Source: Aquiflexum balticum DSM 16537 | Lineage (GTDB): Bacteria > Bacteroidota > Bacteroidia > Cytophagales > Cyclobacteriaceae | Assembly: GCF_900176595.1 (NCBI RefSeq) | Contig: NZ_LT838813.1 | Span: 3,552,001-3,616,000, forward strand | Length of the DNA: 64,000 nt | Direction: 5' to 3' | Part shown: positions 25,666 through 34,883 of the stretch, piece by piece | How the letters are laid out: each line of letters starts with the position of its first letter | How positions within the stretch are numbered: the first letter of the stretch is position 1 | Program-made: the position numbers and the translations under genes | The notes under the pieces: model-generated | The model's database searches: none | Told to the model about the DNA's origin: nothing | What the model saw: only the letters and a program-made list of their open reading frames with translations

Positions 25666-26856
25666 ATGAACATCAAAATGAATATTTCTAGATTTCACCA
25701 TTTAATATTTTTAACGCTTCTTTTATTTAATGTTTCCTGTTTTCAGGAAATGGAAAATGATGATCAGGAGCCCGTTGACAACGGCCCAATTATCCTAAAG
25801 GAAGCGTTCCCCAACCTTACTTTTAACAGACCTGTGGATTTCCAACATGCAGGAGACAGGATTTTCATTGTGGAGCAAAGAGGGTTGATTTCTGTTTTTC
25901 AAAATGACATTGAGGTAGAAGAAAAATCTGTTTTCCTAAATATAGAATCAAGGGTAAACGACCAAGGAAATGAGGAAGGACTCTTGGGATTGGCTTTTCA
26001 TCCGGATTATGAAAATAACGGTTTCTTTTTTGTGAATTATACTGCTGCCTCACCAAGACGTACAGTTGTTTCCCGTTTTCAGGTTTCTGCCTCGGATCCC
26101 AATCGCGCAGATGAAAACAGCGAACTGGTGATTTTGGAAATTCCCCAACCCTTTTCCAATCATAACGGAGGGCAATTATCATTTGGTCCTGATGGATATT
26201 TATACATTGCCTCGGGAGATGGTGGCTCAGGTGGAGATCCCCAAAACCATGGGCAAAGACTTGAAACTTTATTGGGAGCTATTTTAAGGATAGATATCGA
26301 TGCCCAGGATAATGGTAGAAATTATGCCATCCCTGCAGACAATCCTTTTGTGAACAATCAGGAGGGATTCAAAGAAGAGATTTATGCCTATGGCCTGAGA
26401 AATCCTTGGCGCTTTAGTTTTGATTCCCAAACCGATGCACTTTGGACAGCTGATGTGGGTCAGAATAGGGCTGAAGAAATAGACATTATCACTAAAGGAG
26501 GGAATTATGGATGGAGGACCATGGAAGGTTTCAATTGTTTTAATCCCTCGAGTGGATGTAATCAGGAAGGACTGATACTGCCTATTTGGGAATATACCCA
26601 CACAAATGGTGACAGGTCGGTTACAGGAGGCTTTGTGTATAGTGGCACTGAGATATCTGAATTACAAGGTTTGTATGTTTATGCAGATTTTGTCTCAGGA
26701 AGAATCTGGACCTTGGATTTCAGTGACTTGGATAAACCCATCAATACGGAATTGATGAAGGCCAATTTTTCCATTTCATCCTTTGGCATAGATCAATCTG
26801 ATGAATTGTTCCTTTGTGGCTTTGATGAAAAAATTTATAAGTTTGGGTATGAGTGA
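25666..26856 (+). CDS. PQQ-dependent sugar dehydrogenase-like lipoprotein
   Basis: A 396-residue six-bladed beta-propeller of the glucose/sorbosone dehydrogenase family. The lipobox is LLLFNVSCFQEME. Conserved blocks are EEGLLGLAFHPDYENNGFFF, then SNHNGGQLSFGPDGYLYIAS (catalytic His in HNGG) and DGGSGGDPQNHGQ, then YAYGLRNPWRFSFD with an Arg typical of PQQ contact, and GNYGWRTMEG near the end. It should oxidise aldoses in the periplasm with PQQ, passing electrons to the respiratory chain. PQQ biosynthesis genes are not in the window, so cofactor supply is unknown. It is co-directional with the ManD-like gene after a 70-bp gap. Confidence 0.88.
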   Translation: MNIKMNISRFHHLIFLTLLLFNVSCFQEMENDDQEPVDNGPIILKEAFPNLTFNRPVDFQHAGDRIFIVEQRGLISVFQNDIEVEEKSVFLNIESRVNDQGNEEGLLGLAFHPDYENNGFFFVNYTAASPRRTVVSRFQVSASDPNRADENSELVILEIPQPFSNHNGGQLSFGPDGYLYIASGDGGSGGDPQNHGQRLETLLGAILRIDIDAQDNGRNYAIPADNPFVNNQEGFKEEIYAYGLRNPWRFSFDSQTDALWTADVGQNRAEEIDIITKGGNYGWRTMEGFNCFNPSSGCNQEGLILPIWEYTHTNGDRSVTGGFVYSGTEISELQGLYVYADFVSGRIWTLDFSDLDKPINTELMKANFSISSFGIDQSDELFLCGFDEKIYKFGYE

Positions 26857-27035
26857 TTTTTCTGGGATTCTGAAAACTGACCAGGGATAAAAAGGTGTAG
26901 TTACAAACTACCTCCAGTTACGTTTTAATTTCATCAAAAATATCCTAGAAATATTATGCAATTAGTATTGCTTAGTGATGCTTTTCGCAAAATATATCTG
27001 TTAACCACTTTTTCCTAAGAATGTCAATATATTGG

Positions 27036-27383
27036 CTACGGTGTGCTTTTAATTAACAATTTATCATTTATCGCCTCTTCGACAAATTGATTTAAGGACA
27101 AGCCTAACTCCACTGATTTATAAGCTGCCTGCTTATGTAATTTTGGATTGATTCGTACATTAAAAGACCCTTTATATGATTTGTGGGGTGTTTTTCCCAA
27201 AGATTCACATAATTCCAAATAGTCTTCAACCGCTTCTTGAAATGAACTTTTCAACTGTTCAACATTATCACCCTCAAAAGTGATCAAATCATCAATGCCT
27301 TCAAGTTTGCCAAAAAACACTTCATCTTCCGCACTAAAATGTACTTTTCCAATGTAATCCTTATATTTTAAAACATCTTTCAT
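27036..27383 (-). CDS. hicB: HicB-family antitoxin
   Basis: A 115-residue antitoxin with an N-terminal degenerate RNase-H-like HicB fold (YIGKVHFSAEDEVFFGKLEG, then ITFEGDNVEQLKSSFQEAVE) and a C-terminal ribbon-helix-helix (FNVRINPKLHKQAAYKSVEL, then GLSLNQFVEEAINDKL). It should neutralise HicA and repress the operon through the RHH domain. Its start overlaps the end of the hicA gene by 4 bp. Toxin-first order is normal for hicAB. Confidence 0.9.
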   Translation of the reverse strand: MKDVLKYKDYIGKVHFSAEDEVFFGKLEGIDDLITFEGDNVEQLKSSFQEAVEDYLELCESLGKTPHKSYKGSFNVRINPKLHKQAAYKSVELGLSLNQFVEEAINDKLLIKSTP

Positions 27384-27637
27384 AGTAAACCTTGGTCTTT
27401 TAACTCTCCAATTACATAATCAATCACGTACAACTTTAAGATATTTCCAGGATGAGGTTTGTGAAGCCTAATAATATGTTTGGTAACTTCCTTAACAAAT
27501 GCTCTCCTAGACCCTGCTGTTTTGCCTTTCTTAATCTCATCGTATCCAAAATGATTAAGAACCTTTACCAATTCATCATAAGTGAAATCCTTTGGTCTCA
27601 AACAAAATCTTTGAATCAATTTGTCTATCCTACTCAT
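27380..27637 (-). CDS. hicA: HicA-family mRNA interferase toxin
   Basis: An 85-residue toxin with the double-stranded-RNA-binding-like HicA fold. FTYDELVKVLNHFGYDEIKK is followed by KTAGSRRAFVKEVTKHIIRL, then HKPHPGNILKLYVIDYVIGE. The conserved histidine of HicA enzymes fits the HKPHPGN segment. It would cleave mRNA when unbound by HicB. The upstream region (27638-27803) has no gene and should carry the operon promoter and HicB operator. Confidence 0.85.
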   Translation of the reverse strand: MSRIDKLIQRFCLRPKDFTYDELVKVLNHFGYDEIKKGKTAGSRRAFVKEVTKHIIRLHKPHPGNILKLYVIDYVIGELKDQGLL

Positions 27638-27803
27638 TTAAACGTAAAGTTAATGCAACTGTTTTATAGTTGCAAATGGTTGGGGTTTATCTCAAGGAAA
27701 GTTGTTTTCAACTTGATTTTAGATCGTATATTTTACATTAAGCCGCTGAAAGAAATATAATGTCTTGAAACAGGACTATTTTCTACAATAAGTTGCCAAG
27801 GAT

Positions 27804-29231
27804 TTAGCTACCTTTTTGGGCAAGGTATTTATCCAAAGTTTCCCGGATTTTTCCGGAAGGTCTGTCAGCAGATGGATCAATTACCTTCCCCTCCTCATCC
27901 AATAGCAAAAATCTCGGGATGCCATTTACCATGAAATGTTGGGCAAGATCGGACTTCCAGGCATTTTCGGCAAACCACTGAAGCCCTTCCATATTTTTGG
28001 CTTTCACCATCTTTTCCCAAGGTTCCCGGGTATCATCAATCGATACCGTCAAAAATTCGACCGGTTGATCTTTATATTCCTCTCTCATCTTTTCCCAATG
28101 TGGATGTTCAGCGATGCATGGTCCACACCATGTAGCCCAAATATCAATATATACCAGATTTCCTCTCAGATCACTTAGTTTTACTTCCTCGCCCTCAAGG
28201 TTGGTGAAGGTAAAATCGGGAACATCTTTTCCGGGACTGATCGGTTCCCATTTAGCCTTTGATTTTTTTAGTTTTTCAGCATACTTTGGAGTCTCATTTT
28301 CTTGCATGAATTTTTCATAAGATTCTTCCACATGCACTGGGCCACGGTAATCCATATTGGATTTTATGGAATTATACATAAAATGATCTTTCACAGTTTT
28401 ATCCTTTAATAATGAGTCCATGGCAAGCATGCTTGCTTTTTCATACCCACTATCGCCAGACATCAAAGAACTATCACTTTTCATGATTTCACTTGTGAGA
28501 TTTGAAATCCGAATATAGATTAATGACGTGTAGCTGCCAACATTTAGAAGATGCTTTTGGTCCAAGGGAACAGCAGCCAATCTGGCATTCACTTCATCGT
28601 TGGGAAAATCTATTGAATCCTGTGGTTTTTTGGTCACATAAGCATGATACATTGGATATTGTAAATCATGGCCAAGAGGTGCGTAGGAGAAATAGGCTTC
28701 TTCTATGGTGATAAAATCAGGATCAACATTTTCTTGCATTTTGAATTCCTCAAATTTGGCTTTTGAAATTGCAAAAAGACTGTCTTTTGTTTGAAAGTAA
28801 TCATCTTTCGATTTTGCCATCAATTCCATTGGATTATTTAGACCGCTTTCTTCATCGGATTGGTCTTTTTCAAAGAGATACCTGATTTCTTTTTCATGAT
28901 CTCCCTGCACCTCAAATGTACCGGAGATGTCCTCGGCATCCGCGGTAATATAAATACTGTCTCCCGGGCTTAGGTAGAGGCCAAAATTGGTCCTTCCTGA
29001 ATATAAAATATACCTTGAAGCTTCATCCCCTTCAAACTCCAGTTTGAAATTTCCGGCATCATCTAATTTAGTACTTGCAATGTCTTCATCCTGAAAGAGG
29101 GCAATGTCTTCTGATTCAAGGTTTTCTATTTTTCCAGAGACTATGATGGTCGGGTCCTGTGGTTCTGATTTTTGGGAGCAACTAAAGGAAAAAAATAAAA
29201 TGACTAAAGTAATCTTGACAAGTTTTTTCAT
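27804..29231 (-). CDS. TlpA-family thioredoxin-like lipoprotein
   Basis: A 475-residue envelope lipoprotein (lipobox VILFFSFSCSQK). Residues about 25-130 form a beta-rich DUF4369-like N-terminal domain (IIVSGKIENLESEDIALFQD, then YLSPGDSIYITADAEDISGT). A helical middle follows. The C-terminal domain (about 335-475) is TlpA/AhpC-like with the redox motif IWATWCGPCIAEHP (Cys369, Cys372) and the cis-proline VNGIPRFLLLDEEG. It should reduce periplasmic disulfides. It stands alone between hicAB and the broken DUF1016 gene. Confidence 0.9.
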   Translation of the reverse strand: MKKLVKITLVILFFSFSCSQKSEPQDPTIIVSGKIENLESEDIALFQDEDIASTKLDDAGNFKLEFEGDEASRYILYSGRTNFGLYLSPGDSIYITADAEDISGTFEVQGDHEKEIRYLFEKDQSDEESGLNNPMELMAKSKDDYFQTKDSLFAISKAKFEEFKMQENVDPDFITIEEAYFSYAPLGHDLQYPMYHAYVTKKPQDSIDFPNDEVNARLAAVPLDQKHLLNVGSYTSLIYIRISNLTSEIMKSDSSLMSGDSGYEKASMLAMDSLLKDKTVKDHFMYNSIKSNMDYRGPVHVEESYEKFMQENETPKYAEKLKKSKAKWEPISPGKDVPDFTFTNLEGEEVKLSDLRGNLVYIDIWATWCGPCIAEHPHWEKMREEYKDQPVEFLTVSIDDTREPWEKMVKAKNMEGLQWFAENAWKSDLAQHFMVNGIPRFLLLDEEGKVIDPSADRPSGKIRETLDKYLAQKGS

Positions 29232-29352
29232 AATCCAGTGGTTTGAGGAAATATCTTTCTAATCAGAATTTTGATGTTTTGCGGTCATAAACCTTTGAAA
29301 ATAAAGTTAAGACTAACTTTTTAAAATAAGAAGTTAAAAAACTATAAAATTC

Positions 29353-29843
29353 TTAGGTTTGGTTTTCCCTTGCCACCGCGATGGCCTTATGGAGCTTTTC
29401 ACTTAGTATCTTTATATCTTCTGGTCGAGCGTGCGGGTATCCCAGTGTTCGATCCGTACCATTTCCATGTAAAAGCCGCGTTTAAGTACATCATCAATAA
29501 ACATCAAAGACCTTAAATGTGTCCATGTCAATTGTATACGCGCCGCGTATACAATCTCCTCTTCAGTAAAAGTATACGCTGCGCGTATACAATGAAAAAG
29601 TTTGCGGTCACTCCATCCTTTGCCGTAGCGATCAGTTAGTTTGACCGCTAATTTTTTGACAATCTCTTTACCATAACCCGCCCTTTTATTATACAGAACA
29701 TCTTCTTTGATGCGCTCGCCGATATGCCAGTGCATCAGGCAAACTTCAGCATTGGCTGTTGTTGCCAAACGGCTACGTGTCCCTTCAATTATAAGACAAA
29801 CATCACGGTATAATTGAGGTGTATGGTTTTCTAAATCTTCCAT
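29353..29843 (-). pseudogene. Broken DUF1016 (YhcG-type PDDEXK nuclease) gene
   Basis: The open frame (29412-29843, 143 residues) is only the DUF1016 N-terminal domain: YRDVCLIIEGTRSRLATTAN, then HWHIGERI, GYGKEIVKKLAVKLTDRYGK and QLTWTHLRSLMFID. It stops after ERIEHWDTRTLDQKI-type sequence, where full-length proteins (about 340 residues) continue into the nuclease domain. Just past the stop, another frame reads RPEDIKILSEKLHKAIAVAR and stops at 29353; this resembles the C-terminal tail of the family. The simplest explanation is an internal deletion that removed the catalytic core and shifted the frame. DUF1016 proteins are often near restriction-modification genes; none is intact here. Confidence 0.72.
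29531..29592. repeat. Two near-perfect palindromes inside the DUF1016 remnant
   Basis: ATTGTATACGCG-C-CGCGTATACAAT-type sequence at 29531-29555 and GTATACGCTGCGCGTATAC at 29572-29590 share the same GTATACGC arms and lie 16 bp apart. Both are within the reading frame. Such palindrome pairs in coding sequence are unusual. Confidence 0.7.
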
Positions 29844-30531
29844 ATATAACTATTTAATTTCTGGAAATACGTTTTTTGTACACTGGCATAGCTTACATTA
29901 ATACTAGTCAACTTGAAGTCTCCCATTTGGTTGAGGAATTCGTCGTCCTTTTAATTTAGCTGTTTCAACCTACTCTTAAATTATTGTTTTCAAGTTGGCC
30001 AGTTTGTCCTTATACGTATCTCCCCGTTGGCGGCACAACCTGCCAACTCCGAGCTTCGGCAATATTAAGGTTTATCCTTTTTGCTCCAGAATAAAATGAT
30101 TTGGAAATTAGGGTTGTTTTTCATTTTTAGTTAAGATCAATTTAGAGATTGTGTAAATCTCTTCCATAAAGTTAGAAACAATTGAATTTGCTAATTTTCT
30201 TCATTAAGATTTTTAAATATCTTAGAGCTAGTTTACCAAATTCTGTAAAGTAATACCCTTCATAATTTGCCAACCAAACTTTTTTATCTTATTTAACTTT
30301 AGTTCCCTTTATCATCTCAAAAATATACTTATTTGCCATTTTATTTTACTATATATATTGAATGTTGATGGTTTCATTGACTAGTTCAAAAATGTCTTTA
30401 AAGAAACTCAGGTTCTGAAATAAATATTCTTTTTACGTATAAAGTTTGATTGTTTTTTGTTACTAGTCCCCACCACCTTGCCTTCTTCCCCATTTTTTCC
30501 CAACTTAAGCAAATCAAAAAATCACAGACCC
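29844..30531. other. Gene-poor, AT-rich region with fragments of decayed genes
   Basis: No intact gene is present. One minus-strand frame running into the DUF1016 start reads DDEFLNQMGDFKLTSINVSY and QKTYFQKLNSYIWKI, which looks like the C-terminus of a lost protein. Another, near 30170-30340, reads DKKVWLANYEGYYFTEFGKL after a stop. These suggest a decayed accessory block. The last 100 bp should contain the promoter of the sulfatase at 30532. Confidence 0.45.
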
Positions 30532-32193
30532 ATGACCTTCCAAAAAAAACTATTTCTTTTCAGCCTCCCTTTTATCATTTTCTTCCAAATCTCTTTTTCC
30601 CAAACCTTGGACAAACCCAATATCCTTTGGATATCCGTGGAAGATATCGGGCCTATGTTGGAAGCTTATGGGGATAATAGCATCAAAACACCCAATATCG
30701 ACCGGCTTTCCAAAGAAGGTATTACCTATACCCATGCCTATTCCACAGTGGGTGTTTGTGCCCCAAGTCGCAGCAGTATCATTACGGGGATGTATCCGGT
30801 GAGTATTGGTTCACACAATATGCGGACGGGCCCGCACTATGCTTTCCGCGAACCCGAGAATGAAACCTACAAGGATTATTATGGTCAGAAGGATATCAAG
30901 GGCAGAAATGTGCCTGAATATGCCACTGTCCCGCCTCCCTTTGTCAAATGTTTTACCGAATACCTCAGGGCAGCAGGCTATTACACTTCCAATAATGCCA
31001 AAACAGATTACCAGTTCAATTCCCCCATCACTGCTTGGGATGAAATCGGAAGGGATGCCACTTATAAAAACAGAGCTAAAGGCCAACCCTTCTTTGCGGT
31101 ATTCAACCATGAAATCACCCATGAGTCCAGGATTTTTATGAAAAAAGAAGATCCCATGTTGGCGGACAAAAGCAAGGTCAGCGTTCCAAACTACTTTCCT
31201 GAACTGCCTGTTGTACGTCAGGATGTCGGCCGGGCTTATTCCAATATTATGGAATTGGACAAGCAGGTAGGGGATTTGTTGAAATCCTTGGAAGAGGAGG
31301 GACTCTTGGATAAGACGATCATTTTCTTTTGGTCAGACCATGCAGGGCCGCTTCTGAGACAAAAAAGAGCTGTAGGCAATTCCGGGTTGCATGTTCCCCT
31401 GATCGTGAGAATGCCCTATGGACAGATGGGCGGTACCAAAATTGATGACATTGTTTCCCTGATGGATCTAGGCCCTACGGTCATGTCCTTGGCAGGAATG
31501 GCACCACCGGATTATATGCATGGCAGGGCCTTTCTCGGAATTCACAAAACCAAAAATCCACATCAATATGCTTTCGGTTCTGCGGACAGGTTTGATGAGG
31601 CCGTGGATATGAGCCGATCGGTCATGGATGGGAGGTACGTCTATATCAGAAATTTCCGGCCTGAGTTACCTTTGATTTATAGGAACGCCTACCGCGAACA
31701 GATAGATATGACCAAAGCCATGATAGAAATGGACAAAAGGGGTGAACTCACAGGTGGTGCGGCTTATATTTTTATGAAAACCAAGCCTGTGGAGGAATTG
31801 TATGACCTCCATTCCGATCCCTATGAAATCCATAACCTTGCGGATTCCCCAGAGCATCAGACCAAACTGAAAGAACTTAGAAATGCACTTTCTGCCTGGC
31901 AGTTGGAAATCGGTGATTTGGGATTTGTCCCTGAATATGATTTGGTCAACATGATGTGGCCGGGAATGGTGCAGCCTGAAACCGCGCCGGTCAAGTTCGA
32001 GACATTAGGAATTCAGCTTTTAATGTCTTCGGCTACCGAAGGGGCCAGCATTGCCTATCAGGTAGGAGAGGAGATAGGGGGTAAATATTGGCGGCTATAT
32101 CATGAGCCTATTCCAGCTGGCAAAAAAGTGGCCGCAAGAGCTGTCAGGATAGGCTACAAAACATCGGCTATTTCACAATTTCCCAATCAATAA
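30532..32193 (+). CDS. Sulfatase, formylglycine type, exported
   Basis: A 553-residue sulfatase with a signal peptide (KKLFLFSLPFIIFFQISFSQ) and the motif STVGVCAPSRSSIITGMYPV (Cys76 is the formylglycine site). Metal-binding ILWISVEDIG has Glu-Asp instead of the more usual Asp-Asp. FFWSDHAGPLLRQKRAVGNS has Asp-His where many have Asp-Asn. These features match the heparan N-sulfatase-like sulfatase branch. The C-terminal domain ends with a beta sandwich (VKFETLGIQLLMSSATEGAS). The ATG at 30532 is chosen for the signal peptide. It lies apart from the other two sulfatases and 80 bp upstream of the MG2/plug protein. Confidence 0.9.
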   Translation: MTFQKKLFLFSLPFIIFFQISFSQTLDKPNILWISVEDIGPMLEAYGDNSIKTPNIDRLSKEGITYTHAYSTVGVCAPSRSSIITGMYPVSIGSHNMRTGPHYAFREPENETYKDYYGQKDIKGRNVPEYATVPPPFVKCFTEYLRAAGYYTSNNAKTDYQFNSPITAWDEIGRDATYKNRAKGQPFFAVFNHEITHESRIFMKKEDPMLADKSKVSVPNYFPELPVVRQDVGRAYSNIMELDKQVGDLLKSLEEEGLLDKTIIFFWSDHAGPLLRQKRAVGNSGLHVPLIVRMPYGQMGGTKIDDIVSLMDLGPTVMSLAGMAPPDYMHGRAFLGIHKTKNPHQYAFGSADRFDEAVDMSRSVMDGRYVYIRNFRPELPLIYRNAYREQIDMTKAMIEMDKRGELTGGAAYIFMKTKPVEELYDLHSDPYEIHNLADSPEHQTKLKELRNALSAWQLEIGDLGFVPEYDLVNMMWPGMVQPETAPVKFETLGIQLLMSSATEGASIAYQVGEEIGGKYWRLYHEPIPAGKKVAARAVRIGYKTSAISQFPNQ

Positions 32194-32274
32194 AGTCTTT
32201 TGACCGTATGATATATTGAGGTCTGTATTCCTTTGAGGAAATAAAAAGCAGATAAGTTCTCAATAGAAAATGCG

Positions 32275-34698
32275 ATGAAAGTTATAAAATTATTGAAAAT
32301 AGGGTTGTTGTTCTTGGCCGCCTTGCAATTGGGTGCCATGATCAGCCCATCTGATAATCTGACAGAAAAAATCAAAGCCAATTTGAGGAGTCATCAGGTG
32401 TATTATTCCCCCGAAAAAGTTTACCTGCATCATGATAAACCTTATTATTTGGCAGGAGATACATTTTGGTTTAAGGCTTATGTACTGGATGCAGCAAAAT
32501 TGGAGGCTAGTACCAAAAGTGGGGTGCTGTATGTTGATTTGATCGATCACAATCAACAATTGGTGGACAGGCTCACTTTGCCCATAGCTGATGGTGAGGC
32601 ATTTGGGGATTTTTATCTGGGAGATGACCTTCAGGAAGGAAAGTATACTTTGGTGAGCTATACCAATTGGATGAAAAATTTTGGAGAAGATATATTTTTC
32701 CAAAAGGATTTTTATGTGTTAGGCAAACAATTTAAAAAACCAGTAACAGCTACAGAACCAGTCCAAAGCCCAATTGACCTTCAGTTTTTCCCTGAGGGCG
32801 GAGATTTGGTTTCGGGGATTCCCTATGAGGTCGCCTTCAAAGCTCTGAATTCGGATGGATTTGGAGCATCTGTTGAAGGAGCTATTTATGATGAGCAGGG
32901 AAAAATGGTAGTTGCGTTCAAGGATCATTTTGCAGGAATGGGATCCTTTGTTTTTACGCCGAAAGCAGCAACGAAATATGTTGCTAAATTGGAAAAGAAC
33001 AATGGAGAAACCGAGGAGTTTACATTACCTGAGATCAAAGAGCAAGGTTGGGTGCTTCATATGGATGAGGTCAATGATCCGGAAAACATATTGGTAACTG
33101 TTCAGTCTACAATCCCGGAGAGCAAATCTGCTATGCTTTTTGGAATTGCAAGGGAAAAATTGATCTATACAGAAGAAATTGATCCATCGGGAACAAATAC
33201 CATTTTCATTCCCAAGAAAAATTTTCCAATTGGTGTGGCACGCTTTACTCTCACTGATTTAGAGGGTAATGCAATGGCTGAAAGATTGGTCTTTGTCAAT
33301 CATCCAAATTCCAACCAAGTCACTCTCGAAACTGACCAGCAGGAATATCAACCCAGAGAGGAAGTCAATCTTGCTATAAGGTATCAGGGTGAGGTGGAAT
33401 TGTCCCATCTTTCTGTTTCAGTCACAGCCGATCAATTGGCTTATACTCCTGAATACCAAGAAAATATCAGTACCTATCTATTGCTTAGCTCTGATATAAA
33501 TGGGCACATTGAATCGCTGGGATATTATTTTGAATCGGAAGATAAATCAAGACAGGAAGCACTCAGGCATTTGATGATGACCCAAGGTTGGAGAAGGTTT
33601 GGTTGGGATGGCCTCTTATCAGGGAATTTCCCATTGATGAGTTTTTCGAATGAGCTTGATCTCAATATCAGAGGCAAGTTAGAGAGGGCCAATGGCAGTC
33701 CAGTGGAACAAGGAGAAGCTACCCTATTCCTGAAAGACAAATACACTACATTTATGCTTACAGAGACCGATGATAAAGGTGAATTTTCATTTGGGGGATT
33801 TTATTTCAAAGGGAATATTCCTGTGGTCATCCAAGGCGTGGATAGTAGGGGCAGGCGTGATAACGTAGAGGTCAAAATCCTTGAAAATGACTATATCCCA
33901 AAAATCACTGAGAACCGCATTTTGTTTAACGGAAAGACTTGGACGGATTTGCCAAAGGATTTTTCACCCAATCCCAAACAGGCAACGGAAGGAATTGAAA
34001 CGGGGATATGGGGTTTGGAATTGGGGGAGGTATTGTTGCAGGAGGTCGTGGTAGAAGGCAGGGCAGATGTCTACGAACCCTTCAGATTGCATACTTCTGC
34101 CGATGCAGTGATTTACACGAACCAACTTCCTGTAGCAACTTCGGGCAATATCCTGGAAGTGCTGCAAGGCAGGGTAGCCGGATTGCAGGTTATGCAAACG
34201 GGTATGAATGAATTCAGGGCTGTCATCAGGGGAATGGGTACACCTTTATACCTTTTGGATGGTGTTCCCATTACCGAAAATTCATTGAGCATGATCAACC
34301 AATTTGATATCAACAGGATAGAAATTCTCAAGGGTCCCGGTACAACAGGTATTTACGGTGGCCGGGGCAGTGGGGGAGTTATTGCGTTTTTCAGCGAAAT
34401 GGGCACCATGGAAGAGATTGACCCCGAAGGTGGAAAACATATTATAGTACATCAAGCAGCAGGGTTCAACCGAATAAGGCAATTTTATTCTCCAAAGTAT
34501 GAAACGACGGAATATTATGAGCTGCCTGATAGGAGAAGTACAGTTTATTGGAATCCCTTAGTTTTGCTTAGTCCAAATTCAAAAAGAGAAATCAGCTTCT
34601 TCACCGGTGATGTCACCGGCCGTCATCGCGTTCAGGTCGAAGGAATTACTAAGGATGGTCAGCCTATCAGTGAGGTGTATTATTTTGAGGTGAATTAA
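32275..34698 (+). CDS. MG2-domain and TonB-plug protein lacking a beta barrel
   Basis: An 807-residue exported protein. After the signal peptide come macroglobulin-like repeats (PEKVYLHHDKPYYLAGDTFW, about 45-64) that recall MG2 domains, a carboxypeptidase-like region (IRGKLERANGSPVEQGEATL, about 463-482), and a TonB-receptor plug domain near 610-705 (ILEVLQGRVAGLQVMQTGMN, then GTPLYLLDGVPITENSLSMI and IEILKGPGTTGIYGGRGSGG). It then ends after about 100 residues without the roughly 500-residue barrel of a true receptor. The family is common in Bacteroidota with unproven role; it may bind outer membrane receptors or proteases. It is downstream of a sulfatase and upstream of a glucuronoyl esterase. 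Confidence 0.82.
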   Translation: MKVIKLLKIGLLFLAALQLGAMISPSDNLTEKIKANLRSHQVYYSPEKVYLHHDKPYYLAGDTFWFKAYVLDAAKLEASTKSGVLYVDLIDHNQQLVDRLTLPIADGEAFGDFYLGDDLQEGKYTLVSYTNWMKNFGEDIFFQKDFYVLGKQFKKPVTATEPVQSPIDLQFFPEGGDLVSGIPYEVAFKALNSDGFGASVEGAIYDEQGKMVVAFKDHFAGMGSFVFTPKAATKYVAKLEKNNGETEEFTLPEIKEQGWVLHMDEVNDPENILVTVQSTIPESKSAMLFGIAREKLIYTEEIDPSGTNTIFIPKKNFPIGVARFTLTDLEGNAMAERLVFVNHPNSNQVTLETDQQEYQPREEVNLAIRYQGEVELSHLSVSVTADQLAYTPEYQENISTYLLLSSDINGHIESLGYYFESEDKSRQEALRHLMMTQGWRRFGWDGLLSGNFPLMSFSNELDLNIRGKLERANGSPVEQGEATLFLKDKYTTFMLTETDDKGEFSFGGFYFKGNIPVVIQGVDSRGRRDNVEVKILENDYIPKITENRILFNGKTWTDLPKDFSPNPKQATEGIETGIWGLELGEVLLQEVVVEGRADVYEPFRLHTSADAVIYTNQLPVATSGNILEVLQGRVAGLQVMQTGMNEFRAVIRGMGTPLYLLDGVPITENSLSMINQFDINRIEILKGPGTTGIYGGRGSGGVIAFFSEMGTMEEIDPEGGKHIIVHQAAGFNRIRQFYSPKYETTEYYELPDRRSTVYWNPLVLLSPNSKREISFFTGDVTGRHRVQVEGITKDGQPISEVYYFEVN

Positions 34699-34728
34699 GC
34701 CCTCTTTGTCATAATTATTAAAGATGTG

Positions 34729-34797
34729 AAACCTGACAGGTTTATTGTTCAGCAAAGGTTAAAATCACATTCTGAGCTGTAAAAACCTATCAGGTTT
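34729..34797. repeat. AAACCTGACAGGTTT palindrome pair
   Basis: AAACCTGACAGGTTT (34729-34743) and AAACCTATCAGGTTT (34783-34797) are two near-identical 15-bp palindromes 39 bp apart, in the gap between the plug protein and the esterase gene. They could form a hairpin in mRNA or be a decayed repeat element. Confidence 0.6.
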
Positions 34798-34883
34798 AGA
34801 TCCTCAAATATTGACATGACAAAGTAAGATGAAAGATTTTGAGAATTTACCTTAACTTCCTAAATTCCACAAACACCCTCAAT

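Noticed and set aside
27036-30531. Complete restriction-modification or defence island around hicAB and the DUF1016 remnant
   Set aside because: No methylase, specificity, helicase or other defence gene is intact; only a toxin-antitoxin pair and gene fragments are present.
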